From Bacteroidia bacterium (GTDB lineage: Bacteria; Bacteroidota; Bacteroidia; J057), in the NCBI GenBank assembly GCA_033391075.1, contig JAWPMV010000001.1, positions 2,976,001-3,040,000 on the forward strand: DNA of 64,000 nucleotides, given 5' to 3'. The first letter of the stretch is position 1. Each line of letters opens with the position of its first letter. Position numbers and translations under genes: made by a program. Positions 17,235 to 26,956 of this stretch are shown piece by piece. The notes beneath the pieces are model-generated. The model was not told the origin of the DNA. It saw only the letters and a list, made by a program, of their open reading frames with translations, and did no database searches.

Positions 17235-19022
17235 TTACAGAAATATTTGAGTATCCAGTCTTTTTGAAATGGCGAAAGCTGCATTTACCAAACCTACATG
17301 AGAATATGCTTGAGGGAAATTGCCCCACTGACTGCCGGTTTTAGCATCCACATCCTCACTTAGAAGTCCTAAATGATTCCGATATGTCATCAAGCGTTCG
17401 AAGATCTCCTTGGCTTCTTCCACCCGACCGATGCATGCCAGGGTCTCAACATACCAGAATGCACAAATCAGAAAAGTAGTTTCCGGTTCCCCGAAATCAT
17501 CTGCATGCTTATAGCGATAAAAAAGTCCTTCTTTGGTTTTCAGTTCCTCTTCCAGAATTTTGACATGCTGCTGAGCTTTTTCACTCGAAGGATCGAGATA
17601 ATTCATGGTGATCAACTGCAGCAAACTGGCATCCAGGTTTTTGGTTTCTATGGCCTGTGTATAAACACCTCTCTCCTCGTCAAAGCATTTTTCCAATTGC
17701 TCTGTAGCTTCTTTGATCAGTTTCTCTGCCAGTTCTTTCATCTCGAAATCCCTGAACATCTCAGCGATCTTTAAAGCAGCATTGGCTCCTGCCCAGTGAA
17801 ATAGGAAGGTATAGCTATGCTGCTGAGCTTTATTCCTGAACTCCCACAAACCGGCATCCGGTTCGTACATAGTCGCTTCAACCTGCTTGAGTATTCTCAT
17901 CAACATAGGAAGCAAGTCCCTTCTGTTTTCCTCCACCAGGCGTATGTCTACAAAGAGTGGTAAAAGAGAAACCAATACCTGACCATAGACATCATTTTGA
18001 ATGTGCTCATAGGCCTGATTACCAACCCGAACCGGCTTTTCTCCCAAATAGCCCTCCAGGTCCATGATTTTCTCCACCAGTTTGGATCCTCCTGTTATAG
18101 AATAAAGGGGTTGAAAACGTTCATCATCCGCCAGGTTGATCGCAATATTTTCTATATAGTGGGCATATTGTTGGAGTTCCGTAAAATGCCCCAGGCTATT
18201 CAATGCCTTAAGGGTATAATGGGTATCTCGTATCCAACAATATCTATAATCCCAGTTTCGGGTACTTCCCGGAGATTCGGGCAAAGAGGTAGTCGTTGCG
18301 GCAATGATGGCACCTGTATCCTGGTACTGATGCAGTTTGAGTACGAGCGCTGAACGGATTACTGCTTCCTGATGGAATTGCCCGGTACTGGTACGCATCA
18401 CCCACTTTCTCCAGTATTTACGTGTTTTGGTATAGAAATTATCAAGGGTAGATTCGAGTTCTGCTTCCAAAGGAATTCCCCAGGTAAGTGCCAGGTGTTT
18501 AGGTTCATTTAAAATGAATACCTTTTCCTCTGCTACATAATTGAGCGCAATATTGGTAGTCAAACGAACCTGCCTTTCCAAGCCGATATATCGAATATGG
18601 CTACTCCCAAATAGGACTTCGGGCTTTTCTTCTCCATATTCTCCTACAGGTCTGCATACAACTTTCACTCTGGGAGTCCCTTCCAAAGGAACCACCCTTC
18701 TGCAAAGCAATAAAGGTTTGTAGTACCTCTCATACTGAAAAAAGCGAGGTGCAAAGTCTACAACTTTAAAGCTTCCATCCTCACAGGTAAATTCAGTCAC
18801 CAAAATATTGGTGTTTTCCTGATAGTATTGAATACTGCTATAATTGTCTGTCGCAGGTCGGATAGAGAATTCTCCTCCTTTTTCCTTATCGAGCAAACCT
18901 CCAAACAAAAAGCTGGAGTCAAATTTGGGCCAGCAGAGCCAACCAATGTTCGCATTGGTATCAACCATTGCGATATAGGAACAATTTCCTATCAATCCGT
19001 AGTTATAGGTATGTTTTGCCAT
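17235..19022 (-). CDS. Glycoside hydrolase family 15 protein (glucoamylase/trehalase type)
   Basis: The 595-residue product has the N-terminal beta-sandwich (GLIGNCSYIAMVDTNANIGWLCWPKFDSSFLFG) and the (alpha/alpha)6 barrel typical of bacterial GH15. The barrel shows SPGSTRNWDYRYCWIRDTHYTLKAL near residue 255 and GSQWGNFPQAYSHVGLVNAAF at the end. Members hydrolyse alpha-glucosidic bonds; many bacterial ones act on trehalose or malto-oligosaccharides. There is no signal peptide, so it should be cytoplasmic. It is first in a minus-strand run with the ATP-grasp and acyltransferase-like genes. Confidence 0.92.
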   Translation of the reverse strand: MAKHTYNYGLIGNCSYIAMVDTNANIGWLCWPKFDSSFLFGGLLDKEKGGEFSIRPATDNYSSIQYYQENTNILVTEFTCEDGSFKVVDFAPRFFQYERYYKPLLLCRRVVPLEGTPRVKVVCRPVGEYGEEKPEVLFGSSHIRYIGLERQVRLTTNIALNYVAEEKVFILNEPKHLALTWGIPLEAELESTLDNFYTKTRKYWRKWVMRTSTGQFHQEAVIRSALVLKLHQYQDTGAIIAATTTSLPESPGSTRNWDYRYCWIRDTHYTLKALNSLGHFTELQQYAHYIENIAINLADDERFQPLYSITGGSKLVEKIMDLEGYLGEKPVRVGNQAYEHIQNDVYGQVLVSLLPLFVDIRLVEENRRDLLPMLMRILKQVEATMYEPDAGLWEFRNKAQQHSYTFLFHWAGANAALKIAEMFRDFEMKELAEKLIKEATEQLEKCFDEERGVYTQAIETKNLDASLLQLITMNYLDPSSEKAQQHVKILEEELKTKEGLFYRYKHADDFGEPETTFLICAFWYVETLACIGRVEEAKEIFERLMTYRNHLGLLSEDVDAKTGSQWGNFPQAYSHVGLVNAAFAISKRLDTQIFL

Positions 19023-19093
19023 GGATAATTATTGAATGTACGGCTTCGCTCGGGGAGGGCGAATTTACGACCATGGCAGGGCATTGCCAAGTT

Positions 19094-20251
19094 TTATCTC
19101 AACTTCTCTCTTACCCATTCTCTGGAAATCCTATCTGTTTCGTATAGATCTTCCAAGGTGGGGCTTTCGACATAAGAAATTGCTTCCATTGCAGCCTCAT
19201 TGATATCGCCTATTTCGAGAAAAGAAATCCGCTCATCCCGAAACGCTTTATTGGTAATTTCATTAGCAGCATTTAGAATACAAGGGATATTGCCTCCTTT
19301 CTCCATAGCTCTGTAGGCTAATGCCAGGTTTTTAAAAACTGTAGTATCCACCCTTTCAAAAGTCAAGGAAGGATAATCAAGGAAATCAAATCGCTTGAAC
19401 TGGTTTTCTACTCTTCCCGGATAGGCGATGGCATATTGAATAGGCAGTTTCATATCAGGCAAGCCCATTTGAGCTTTCATACTTCCATCTTCAAACTGTA
19501 CAATGGAATGAATGATGGATTGGGGATGAACGATCACGTCAATTTGATCATTTTCCAAATGAAAGAGCCATTTGGCCTCGATTACTTCCAGGCCTTTATT
19601 CATCATGCTGGCAGAATCAATGGTGATTTTCGCTCCCATTTCCCAATTGGGATGTTTCAGAGCCTGAGCTTTGGTCACTTTAGCCAATTGATCTTTACTA
19701 AATCCTCTAAAAGGTCCTCCGGAAGCTGTAAGGTATATTTTCTCTAAAGGATTTCCTTCTTCCCCTACCATGCATTGAAATAAGGCTGAATGCTCACTAT
19801 CCACAGGGATCATCTTTACCTGATGCTTATCAATGAGGTCCGTTATCAAACTACCCGCCACAACAAGGGTTTCTTTATTTGCCAGGGCGATATCTTTTCC
19901 ACATTCGATTGCTCGTACCGTAGGTCGCAAACCCGAAAATCCCACCACTGCCGTAAGAACCATATCCGTTTCGGCTAATTCCATTGCTTCAACCAAAGCA
20001 CCTTCTCCTGCTGCAACCTTGATTTCGGTATCCTTCAGAGCTGCCTGCACTTTCTCATAATGCTCTTCATTTCCTATTACAACCAGCCGAGGATTGAACT
20101 TTTTGGCCTGACTGATGAGTAATTCAAATTGGTTATGTGCAGTAAGTACCGTCACAGCAAACCTATCGGGGAACTCTTCTATTACTTCGAGGGCCTGGGT
20201 TCCAATAGATCCAGTTGAACCCAAAATGGCAATCTTTCGCAGTGTGGACAT
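19094..20251 (-). CDS. dxr: 1-deoxy-D-xylulose 5-phosphate reductoisomerase
   Basis: This enzyme makes 2-C-methyl-D-erythritol 4-phosphate, the first committed step of the non-mevalonate isoprenoid pathway, using NADPH and a divalent metal. The product from MSTLRKIAILGSTGSIG is 385 residues, the usual length. Visible motifs are the NADPH-binding GSTGSIGTQALEV, ALANKETLVVAG, the catalytic-metal PVDSEHSALFQC and TASGGPFRG, and NKGLEVIEAKWLF. An upstream Met at 20302 would add 17 unrelated residues, so 20251 was chosen. Confidence 0.97.
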   Translation of the reverse strand: MSTLRKIAILGSTGSIGTQALEVIEEFPDRFAVTVLTAHNQFELLISQAKKFNPRLVVIGNEEHYEKVQAALKDTEIKVAAGEGALVEAMELAETDMVLTAVVGFSGLRPTVRAIECGKDIALANKETLVVAGSLITDLIDKHQVKMIPVDSEHSALFQCMVGEEGNPLEKIYLTASGGPFRGFSKDQLAKVTKAQALKHPNWEMGAKITIDSASMMNKGLEVIEAKWLFHLENDQIDVIVHPQSIIHSIVQFEDGSMKAQMGLPDMKLPIQYAIAYPGRVENQFKRFDFLDYPSLTFERVDTTVFKNLALAYRAMEKGGNIPCILNAANEITNKAFRDERISFLEIGDINEAAMEAISYVESPTLEDLYETDRISREWVREKLR

Positions 20252-20423
20252 GAAGGAGGTATTTGAATAAAAGCCTAAGCTAAGTCTATATATGTGATTC
20301 ACAAAAATGAAATAACCTATATGAAGTCTCTTTGTTCAGAAGCGCCTAATAAGGTATGAAAGGCTCTATTCTTTTCATTCTTTTCGATATATTTAAAATC
20401 ATTGCTACACAAAACGAATTCAA

Positions 20424-23400
20424 ATGAAACTGCTACCCGCCTACTTTCTTTTTTTTTCTCTCCTTTTTCTAGCTCTCTCCTGTTCAGAAGGGGAAAAGAA
20501 AAATCTGAAAGCATATGAAAGTTTAAGTAAGGAAGAACAACGGCAATCAGATTATGCCGTCCAGGGGATCGATATAGCGGAAGGTCTTCAAGCCCATCTT
20601 TTCGCTGCTGAGCCCATGCTCATAAATCCAACAAATATTGATATAGATGCTAAAGGTAGGATTTGGGTGTGCGAAGCTTTTAACTATCGCAACCAATTAA
20701 ATCCAAACAATCCCAAAAGGAAAGCTGGAGACAGGATTGTCATTTTGGAAGATAGCAATGGAGATGGGCAGGCAGATAAATCGAAGGTATTTTATCAAGG
20801 TCCGGAGATAAATTCAGCTTTAGGGATATGTGTATTGGAAGACCGGGTCATTGTATCAGTCAGTCCGCATGTGTATGTATTTAAAGATACGGATGGGGAT
20901 GATGTAGCGGATTCTAAAGAAATAATGTTTCAGGGCATAGGAGGAGAGCAACATGACCATGGGGTTCACTCCTTTACCTTTGGTCCGGATGGGAAATTGT
21001 ATTTCAATTTTGGCAATGAAGGGAAAAGATTGCTGGATAAAAACGGAAAGCAAGTTATAGATATCCATGGCTATCCCGTGATTGCCAATACAAAGCCCTT
21101 CAATCAGGGGATGATCTTTCGCTGTGATTTAGATGGGACTAATGTTGAAGTTCTTGCTTATAATTTCCGGAACAATTATGAATTGGCAGTGGATGCTTTT
21201 GGGACGATATGGCAATCGGATAATGATGATGATGGGAATCAGGGAACCCGGATCAATTATGTGATGGAGTATGGGAATTATGGTTTCAAAAATGAAATCA
21301 CAGGTGCTGCCTGGCGAGCCTTTCGGACCGGCATGAATGAAGAAATCCCCCTCAAACATTGGCACCTCAATGACCCCGGAGTAGTTCCTAATTTACTCCA
21401 AACAGGTGCAGGCTCTCCCACAGGAATAATTTTATATGAAGGCGATCTTTTGCCTGAAGCTTATCATAACAGCATGATCCATTGTGATGCGGGCCCCAAT
21501 GTACTCCGGGCATATCCTACTCAAAAAAGTGGAGCTGGATACAGTGCTAAGGTCCAAAATCTCATGAAAGGAATTAGAGATCAATGGTTCAGGCCTTCGG
21601 ATGTTTGTGTAGCACCAGATGGATCACTTTTTATTGCCGATTGGTATGATCCAGGCGTGGGAGGTCATCAGATGGGTGATACGGCTAAAGGTCGGATTTA
21701 TCGATTAGCTCCTCGTGATCATAAGTATAAAACAAAAAAGTATGATTTCACTTCCATTGATGGAGCTATTGAGGCCTTAAAGAATCCCAATTTACATATC
21801 AGGTCCAGGGGCTGGAGAAAACTTCACAAAGAAGGAGCTGCTGCGGAAGCAAGTCTTCGAAAATTATGGACAAGTAAGGATCCGGTTTTACGAGCAAGGG
21901 CCCTATGGCTGCTTAGTAAAATCGAAGGGAAAGAAGCCGCCTATGTAGAGGAAGCCATTCAGGACCAAAATTCGGATATCCGGATAACTGGCATACGCGC
22001 AGCTCGTCAAAATGGGATCGCTCTCTTCCCTATTTTAGAAAAACTGGCCAATGATCCGAGTCCGCAGGTCAGAAGGGAAGTCCTCATAGCGATGCGTTTT
22101 ATGAAAGGAAGCGCAGCAGCTGAGCTTTGGGCGGATTTGGCCTTGCAAGCAGAGTCAAATGATCGCTGGTACCTGGAAGCATTGGGAATTGGGAGTGATC
22201 TGGATGCAGAGCAAAGGTTCGCAGCCTGGCAAAGCAAAGTTGGAGATCAATGGAATCAGGGAGCTGGGAAAAATATTGTCTGGCGAACGAGAGCTCAGGC
22301 AGCTCAGCCTTTATTGGCACGCTTGATTCTCAATAGTGGTAGCTATCGGGAAGCGGAGCGATATTTTCGGGCTTTTGATTTTCATAAAGGAGAACAAAAA
22401 AATGAAGTATTGCTAAGCTTACTCAAATCCAAACATAAAGATGAGGATCAACTTGATTACCTGGCTATTTCAAGTATGGATCCCGCATTCATCAAAAGTA
22501 AAGGGAAGGCCAGAAGGAATCTCAATCGTATTCTCAAAAAAGAATACGATACAGAGAATTATCTGAATATGGTTCGCAAACTGAATTTGAAAAATGAAGG
22601 AAAGAGGGTTTACCAAATGGCGCTTACACATGTGGGTAGCGATTTGGGAAATCAAGCGACTTTCTTATTAAAGAAGTTTGAAATGTTAGGCCTATTCCAG
22701 GCAGATCTTTCGGCAAAAAAAGGAGCCGAGAAATTAGCCGTACTTAAAGCGCTGGGCCAAGCGCATGATAAACAGGCAGATGATATTCTCAAACGGGTTG
22801 CAAGCCAGAAAAATGAACATCAGCAAATTCGTATAGAAGCCTTGAATCAGCTGGGAAATAGTTGGCTAGGTCAAAAGGATCTATATGAGTTGGTCAAGGG
22901 TAGTAAGCTTCCGGAAGATCTAAGGCAAGCAGGGGCCAATAGGCTCTTGTCTGTAGGAAGAAAATCCTATCGGGACTTTGCATCCGACTTTCTCAAAATA
23001 GACGAGAAAAATGCCAATCTTTCCCCCATCGCCGAATTGGTAGAAAAAGAAGGAAATTCCTCCAATGGAAAGGAAGTTTATGCTACATATTGTGCGACTT
23101 GTCATGTTATTAATGGAGAAGGCATAGATTTTGGGCCCAATCTTTCAGAAATTGGAGATAAATTACCCAAAGGTGCTCTCTATTCCTCGATCATGAATCC
23201 GAGTGCAGGCATCAGTTTTGGATATGAAGGCTACCTGATTAGCAAAAAAGATGGCAATCAACTTTTGGGATACAAGGCAAGCGAAACAAAAAAAGAAATT
23301 ATGTTACGCATGGCAGGAGGCAACAACCAATTGATTGAGAAAAAAGACATAAAAAGCATAGAATTGATGAGTGAATCTCTGATGACGCCTTTTCTTCATG

Positions 23401-23483
23401 TCAATATGAAAGAGGAAGAACTTGTAGACCTTATCGAATATCTTGCGTCTTTAAAGAAACAAGACATGATTACTTTGCGTTAA
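20424..23483 (+). CDS. PVC-type heme-binding CxxCH protein: sorbosone-dehydrogenase-like propeller, HEAT repeats and cytochrome c
   Basis: The 1019-residue product has a lipoprotein signal (LLFLALSC, Cys20). A beta-propeller domain follows (about 45-430: WVCEAFNYRNQLNPNNPKRKAGDRIVILEDSNGDGQAD, HGVHSFTFGPDGKLYFNFGN, DGSLFIADWYDPGVGGHQMGD). Then come HEAT-like alpha repeats (about 450-850) and a C-terminal cytochrome c domain with CATCH at 890-894. The layout is that of large periplasmic proteins first named in Planctomycetes (PVC group), probably dehydrogenases passing electrons to the heme. The substrate is unknown, but a sugar or alcohol is plausible. Confidence 0.9.
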   Translation: MKLLPAYFLFFSLLFLALSCSEGEKKNLKAYESLSKEEQRQSDYAVQGIDIAEGLQAHLFAAEPMLINPTNIDIDAKGRIWVCEAFNYRNQLNPNNPKRKAGDRIVILEDSNGDGQADKSKVFYQGPEINSALGICVLEDRVIVSVSPHVYVFKDTDGDDVADSKEIMFQGIGGEQHDHGVHSFTFGPDGKLYFNFGNEGKRLLDKNGKQVIDIHGYPVIANTKPFNQGMIFRCDLDGTNVEVLAYNFRNNYELAVDAFGTIWQSDNDDDGNQGTRINYVMEYGNYGFKNEITGAAWRAFRTGMNEEIPLKHWHLNDPGVVPNLLQTGAGSPTGIILYEGDLLPEAYHNSMIHCDAGPNVLRAYPTQKSGAGYSAKVQNLMKGIRDQWFRPSDVCVAPDGSLFIADWYDPGVGGHQMGDTAKGRIYRLAPRDHKYKTKKYDFTSIDGAIEALKNPNLHIRSRGWRKLHKEGAAAEASLRKLWTSKDPVLRARALWLLSKIEGKEAAYVEEAIQDQNSDIRITGIRAARQNGIALFPILEKLANDPSPQVRREVLIAMRFMKGSAAAELWADLALQAESNDRWYLEALGIGSDLDAEQRFAAWQSKVGDQWNQGAGKNIVWRTRAQAAQPLLARLILNSGSYREAERYFRAFDFHKGEQKNEVLLSLLKSKHKDEDQLDYLAISSMDPAFIKSKGKARRNLNRILKKEYDTENYLNMVRKLNLKNEGKRVYQMALTHVGSDLGNQATFLLKKFEMLGLFQADLSAKKGAEKLAVLKALGQAHDKQADDILKRVASQKNEHQQIRIEALNQLGNSWLGQKDLYELVKGSKLPEDLRQAGANRLLSVGRKSYRDFASDFLKIDEKNANLSPIAELVEKEGNSSNGKEVYATYCATCHVINGEGIDFGPNLSEIGDKLPKGALYSSIMNPSAGISFGYEGYLISKKDGNQLLGYKASETKKEIMLRMAGGNNQLIEKKDIKSIELMSESLMTPFLHVNMKEEELVDLIEYLASLKKQDMITLR

Positions 23484-23521
23484 ACAAAAGAATATAGGAT
23501 ATTAATTGAAAACACGTTTAC

Positions 23522-24148
23522 ATGAATAGATTTGAGTTATTGTACCAGGAGCTCAACAAGCTCCACCCGCTAAAGATTCGCTTCAAAGACGAATCTCCCT
23601 TTATGCAAGTGCTCAATCTATTCGTTATGGGCTTCTGCCCTACCTTCCTTTCTGAATATACCACCGTCATCGGAAATACCATTTATTTTCCAAATCGGCA
23701 TTACATAGATGCCAAACCTGAAAGCGCTATGAGAACTCTGGCGCATGAGATGGTACATGTGATGGATATGTCGAAATGGAGTCCTTTTGTTTTCAATTTA
23801 TCTTATCTCTTCCCACAAATTTTGGCCATAGGCGTTTTCAGCTTTCCCTGGTTGGGATGGTGGGCCCTTCTATTCCTATTGTTTCTGCTTCCTATCCCGG
23901 CTCCTTTCAGGGCCCATTTCGAAGCCAGAGCTTATGCAATAGACGTATTAACTTCAAATCCTGAATACACCAAGGAAACCCTATACCATAGTGCCAATCA
24001 TTTCTCAAGTTGGAATTACTATAAGATGTATCCGTATCCAGAAGATGCACGAGAAAAAATCACACACTGGGTCAAAGAGGCTGAAAGCGGATCGGATGAT
24101 ATCTTACTCAAAATCTTATTGAATTATGAGATGATTAGTGAAGCCTGA
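23522..24148 (+). CDS. Membrane-associated HExxH putative metalloprotease
   Basis: The 208-residue product contains LAHEMVHVMD, a zinc HExxH motif at residues 75-79. Two hydrophobic segments follow (about 88-107 and 109-127), then FEARAYAID (about 137-145), whose Glu could be the third metal ligand as in minigluzincins. This arrangement suggests a small membrane-linked metallopeptidase, but the family is not one I recognise. It starts 38 bases after the heme protein and ends 37 bases before the amidohydrolase, so the three may share a transcript. Confidence 0.65.
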   Translation: MNRFELLYQELNKLHPLKIRFKDESPFMQVLNLFVMGFCPTFLSEYTTVIGNTIYFPNRHYIDAKPESAMRTLAHEMVHVMDMSKWSPFVFNLSYLFPQILAIGVFSFPWLGWWALLFLLFLLPIPAPFRAHFEARAYAIDVLTSNPEYTKETLYHSANHFSSWNYYKMYPYPEDAREKITHWVKEAESGSDDILLKILLNYEMISEA

Positions 24149-24185
24149 TCCTCTCTTTTCCTTTTTCTCTATCTCAATTCTTCTT

Positions 24186-25904
24186 ATGAAAACTACTGCT
24201 TTAAGCCTTTTACTATGGGCCTTTCTTTTCCATTTGGGATGGGCACAAGATGATATTCTTATCAAAGATGTACAGATCGTTCATGCCGAAAAAGGCAAAG
24301 TAGAAGGGCCTGTTTCCATTCATATTTCCAATGGGATTATCCAGAAAATCGGCAAGGTAAATGAAAATACCCTACCGAAATCCACAGAAATTCTAGAGGC
24401 AAAAGGAAAATACCTCATGCATGGCATGATAGATGCCCATGTCCACTTTTTTCAATCTGGAGGGATTTACACTCGACCCGATGCCCTGGATCTCAGGAAA
24501 CTAGTGCCTTATGAAGAGGAACAAAACTGGTTGAGAGAACATGCGGATGATCTGATGAAAAGATATACAGCAGCAGGAATTACCCATTTATGTGATGTGG
24601 GAGGCCCTATGCAAAACTACAAAACCAGGGATCAGGCCGATGCGCTGGAAAATGCCCCTAAATTATTTGTTACCGGCCCGCTGATTTCTACTTATCAACC
24701 GGATGCATTTAAGCTTGATGATCCCCCTATTGTCAAGATAAATACGCCTGAGGAAGCGCGGGCATTGGTTCAAAAACAACTTCCATTCAAACCTGATTTT
24801 ATCAAGATCTGGTACATCGTTGGCAGAGGCCAAACGGCCGAATCCAATTTACCCATTATAGAAGCTACCATAGATGAGAGCCATAAAAATGGAATAAAAG
24901 TAGCCGTTCATGCCACCCAGCTTAATACCGCAAAATTAGCCGTAAAAGCAGGGGCAGATATATTGGTTCATAGTGTAGATGATAAAGAGGTCGATGAAGA
25001 ATTTATCCAATTGCTGTTGGAAAACAAGGTCAGCTACATCCCTACCCTGATTGTCAGCAATAATTACAATAAGGCTTTCTCCAAATCCTATCCTTTTACT
25101 GAAGAAGATTTTCAATATGCCAACCCTCATACTATAGGAGATATACAGGATCTTCAACATATAGCCGAAGCAGATTTGCCTTCTTATATACAGCGACTCC
25201 GAAAAATGGATTATGTGCCCAGAAAAGATGAAGCATTGATGGGGAGAAATCTTAAGAAATTGTGGGACGCAGGAGTCAATGTAGTAGTAGGGACTGATGC
25301 AGGTAATATCGGCACCTTACATGCTTCCAGTTACTTTGAAGAATTGCGAGCCATGAAAAGAGCCGGCCTCAGCAATGCAGAAATCCTTCAAGCTGCAACC
25401 GTCAATGGAGGGAAGATGATGGGGGACGAAAAGCAAGGCATCATTGCAAAAGCCCATTCAGCGAATCTTGTTTTGCTTTCTGGCAATCCTTTAGAGGATT
25501 TAAGCATCTTATCATCAGCTGAAAAAGTGATAGTAAGAGGGAAAAGCTATGTTCCCAATGAACTTCTGGACAATGGCCCGGAAGCATTGGCACAGAGACA
25601 GTTAAATGCTTACAATGCAAGAGACATTGAAGCCTTTTTGGCCTGTTATCATCCGGATGTAAAAGTATATTCCTATCCGGATAAGTTGATGTATCAAGGC
25701 ATAGATAAGATGCGTCCAGGCTATAGTGGGATGTTTGAGAATACTCCTGAACTCCATTGTGAACTCGTCAATAGAATCGTGATGGGTAATGTGGTAATAG
25801 ATCAGGAAAATGTAACAGGTTTCCCAAATGGTCAAGTCATAAAAGCCGCTGCTATTTATACAGTGGTAGATGGCTTAATTACTGAAGTGCGCTTCGTACG
25901 CTAA
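24186..25904 (+). CDS. Secreted amidohydrolase with C-terminal SnoaL/NTF2-like domain
   Basis: From MKTTALSLLLWAFLFHLGWAQ, a clear signal peptide, the product is 572 residues. The amidohydrolase core has GMIDAHVHFF (first metal pair), the metal Lys strand FIKIWYIV, AVHATQ and VVVGTDAG. After residue about 460 an NTF2-like domain follows (RQLNAYNARDIEAFLACYHPDVKVYSYPDK...VDGLITEVRFV). The upstream ATG at 24138 was rejected because it would overlap the previous gene and bury the signal peptide. The reaction is probably hydrolysis of a cyclic amide or dipeptide, but this is not settled. Confidence 0.85.
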   Translation: MKTTALSLLLWAFLFHLGWAQDDILIKDVQIVHAEKGKVEGPVSIHISNGIIQKIGKVNENTLPKSTEILEAKGKYLMHGMIDAHVHFFQSGGIYTRPDALDLRKLVPYEEEQNWLREHADDLMKRYTAAGITHLCDVGGPMQNYKTRDQADALENAPKLFVTGPLISTYQPDAFKLDDPPIVKINTPEEARALVQKQLPFKPDFIKIWYIVGRGQTAESNLPIIEATIDESHKNGIKVAVHATQLNTAKLAVKAGADILVHSVDDKEVDEEFIQLLLENKVSYIPTLIVSNNYNKAFSKSYPFTEEDFQYANPHTIGDIQDLQHIAEADLPSYIQRLRKMDYVPRKDEALMGRNLKKLWDAGVNVVVGTDAGNIGTLHASSYFEELRAMKRAGLSNAEILQAATVNGGKMMGDEKQGIIAKAHSANLVLLSGNPLEDLSILSSAEKVIVRGKSYVPNELLDNGPEALAQRQLNAYNARDIEAFLACYHPDVKVYSYPDKLMYQGIDKMRPGYSGMFENTPELHCELVNRIVMGNVVIDQENVTGFPNGQVIKAAAIYTVVDGLITEVRFVR

Positions 25905-25905
25905 G

Positions 25906-26337
25906 TTAGGGAATAGGTACAGCTAGCGTATCTGGACAATTTTCCAGTGCCGCTTCAATATCCTTGAAGGCGAGCTCTTCACCTTCATTTCCCCAGGCAT
26001 TTTTGATGTAGTTGATGATATTTCGAATTTCAACTTCCTTGATATCTGCATGCCCATACATAGGCCTATTATAAGTTCTCCCATTTACCCTAACTTCTCC
26101 CTCCATCCCGTATCGGATCAGGCAAGCCAAATCAGCCTTATGTTCATTTACATAATCTGCTTGTGCCAAGGGAGGAATCACTCCTCTTAGGCCACTACCA
26201 TCTACCATATGACAGGAGGCGCAGTGTTTTGCATACAGGGCTTTACCTGCACCATATTTTTCTCCAGAGGTATATCGGTAAATCAGCAGACCAGCCAATA
26301 TGATTAGGGGCCAAATAAGCCAAAGGATCGTCTTCAT
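25906..26337 (-). CDS. Membrane-anchored c-type cytochrome
   Basis: The 143-residue product has one N-terminal membrane anchor (about 4-21) and a mono-heme cytochrome c domain: HCASCHMVDGSG (Cys39, Cys42, His43) and YNRPMYG with the probable axial Met. It is a class I cytochrome acting on the periplasmic side. The gene is the last of a tight minus-strand operon, 1 base after SCO. This fits electron delivery to a copper-dependent oxidase or reductase, although no oxidase gene is here. It converges on the amidohydrolase with no spacing. Confidence 0.88.
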   Translation of the reverse strand: MKTILWLIWPLIILAGLLIYRYTSGEKYGAGKALYAKHCASCHMVDGSGLRGVIPPLAQADYVNEHKADLACLIRYGMEGEVRVNGRTYNRPMYGHADIKEVEIRNIINYIKNAWGNEGEELAFKDIEAALENCPDTLAVPIP

Positions 26338-26338
26338 A

Positions 26339-26956
26339 TCAGGCTCCTTTTGGGGCTCCGGCTTTCAGGGATTTGATGTCTTTGATCAGCTTATCAACTT
26401 CTGCTTCATCTGTTCCTTCATAAAATCCCCGAACTCTTCTCTCCTGATCAAGTAGCACAAACTTACCACTATGAAAAATCCCTCCTATGATACTCTCATC
26501 AGGACCTGCAGCAATCATATAGCTTTTACAAACTTCAAACACATAGTCATGATCCGGGCTGCTTAGCATCTTCCATTTACTCGAGGAAACCCCCAAGCCT
26601 TCAGAAAAAGCTTTAAGGGCTTCAACTGTATCTCTTTTGGGATCAAGGGTATGGGAAAGTATCACAATCTCATTGTCCTGCTCATATTCCTCATAAACTC
26701 GGAGCATTTGTTGATTCATTTTGGGACAGATATCGGGACATGAGGTAAAAAAGAAATCAACTACATGAATCTTTCCCTCAACTAAGGATTCCGTAATTTC
26801 TGCACCTTCCTGATCCAAAAATGAAAAAGGAGGAACTACATAATGTTCTCCTTCTTCTGCCATCCCCAGAAAAGGCAATTCTCTGGGTTCTGACTCAGAC
26901 TCTGAGCAGGAAAAAAGGAGCAAAAAGAAAGCACAAACAATTGAAATATTTCTCAT
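26339..26956 (-). CDS. SCO1/SenC-family copper chaperone lipoprotein
   Basis: The 205-residue product has a lipobox (LLLFSC, Cys17) and a thioredoxin-like SCO domain: FFTSCPDICPK with the copper-binding Cys73 and Cys77, SHTLDPKRDT, and GGIFHSGKFVLLD with the copper-ligand His162. SCO proteins load Cu into the CuA site of cytochrome oxidases or act as periplasmic thiol reductants. Its start codon shares one base with the stop of the upstream lipoprotein (TAATG), so they are translationally coupled. Confidence 0.92.
   Translation of the reverse strand: MRNISIVCAFFLLLFSCSESESEPRELPFLGMAEEGEHYVVPPFSFLDQEGAEITESLVEGKIHVVDFFFTSCPDICPKMNQQMLRVYEEYEQDNEIVILSHTLDPKRDTVEALKAFSEGLGVSSSKWKMLSSPDHDYVFEVCKSYMIAAGPDESIIGGIFHSGKFVLLDQERRVRGFYEGTDEAEVDKLIKDIKSLKAGAPKGA

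Noticed and set aside
20317-20514. Minus-strand frame of 65 codons upstream of dxr
   Set aside because: Overlaps the signal peptide of the heme protein gene; low-complexity charged sequence without features.
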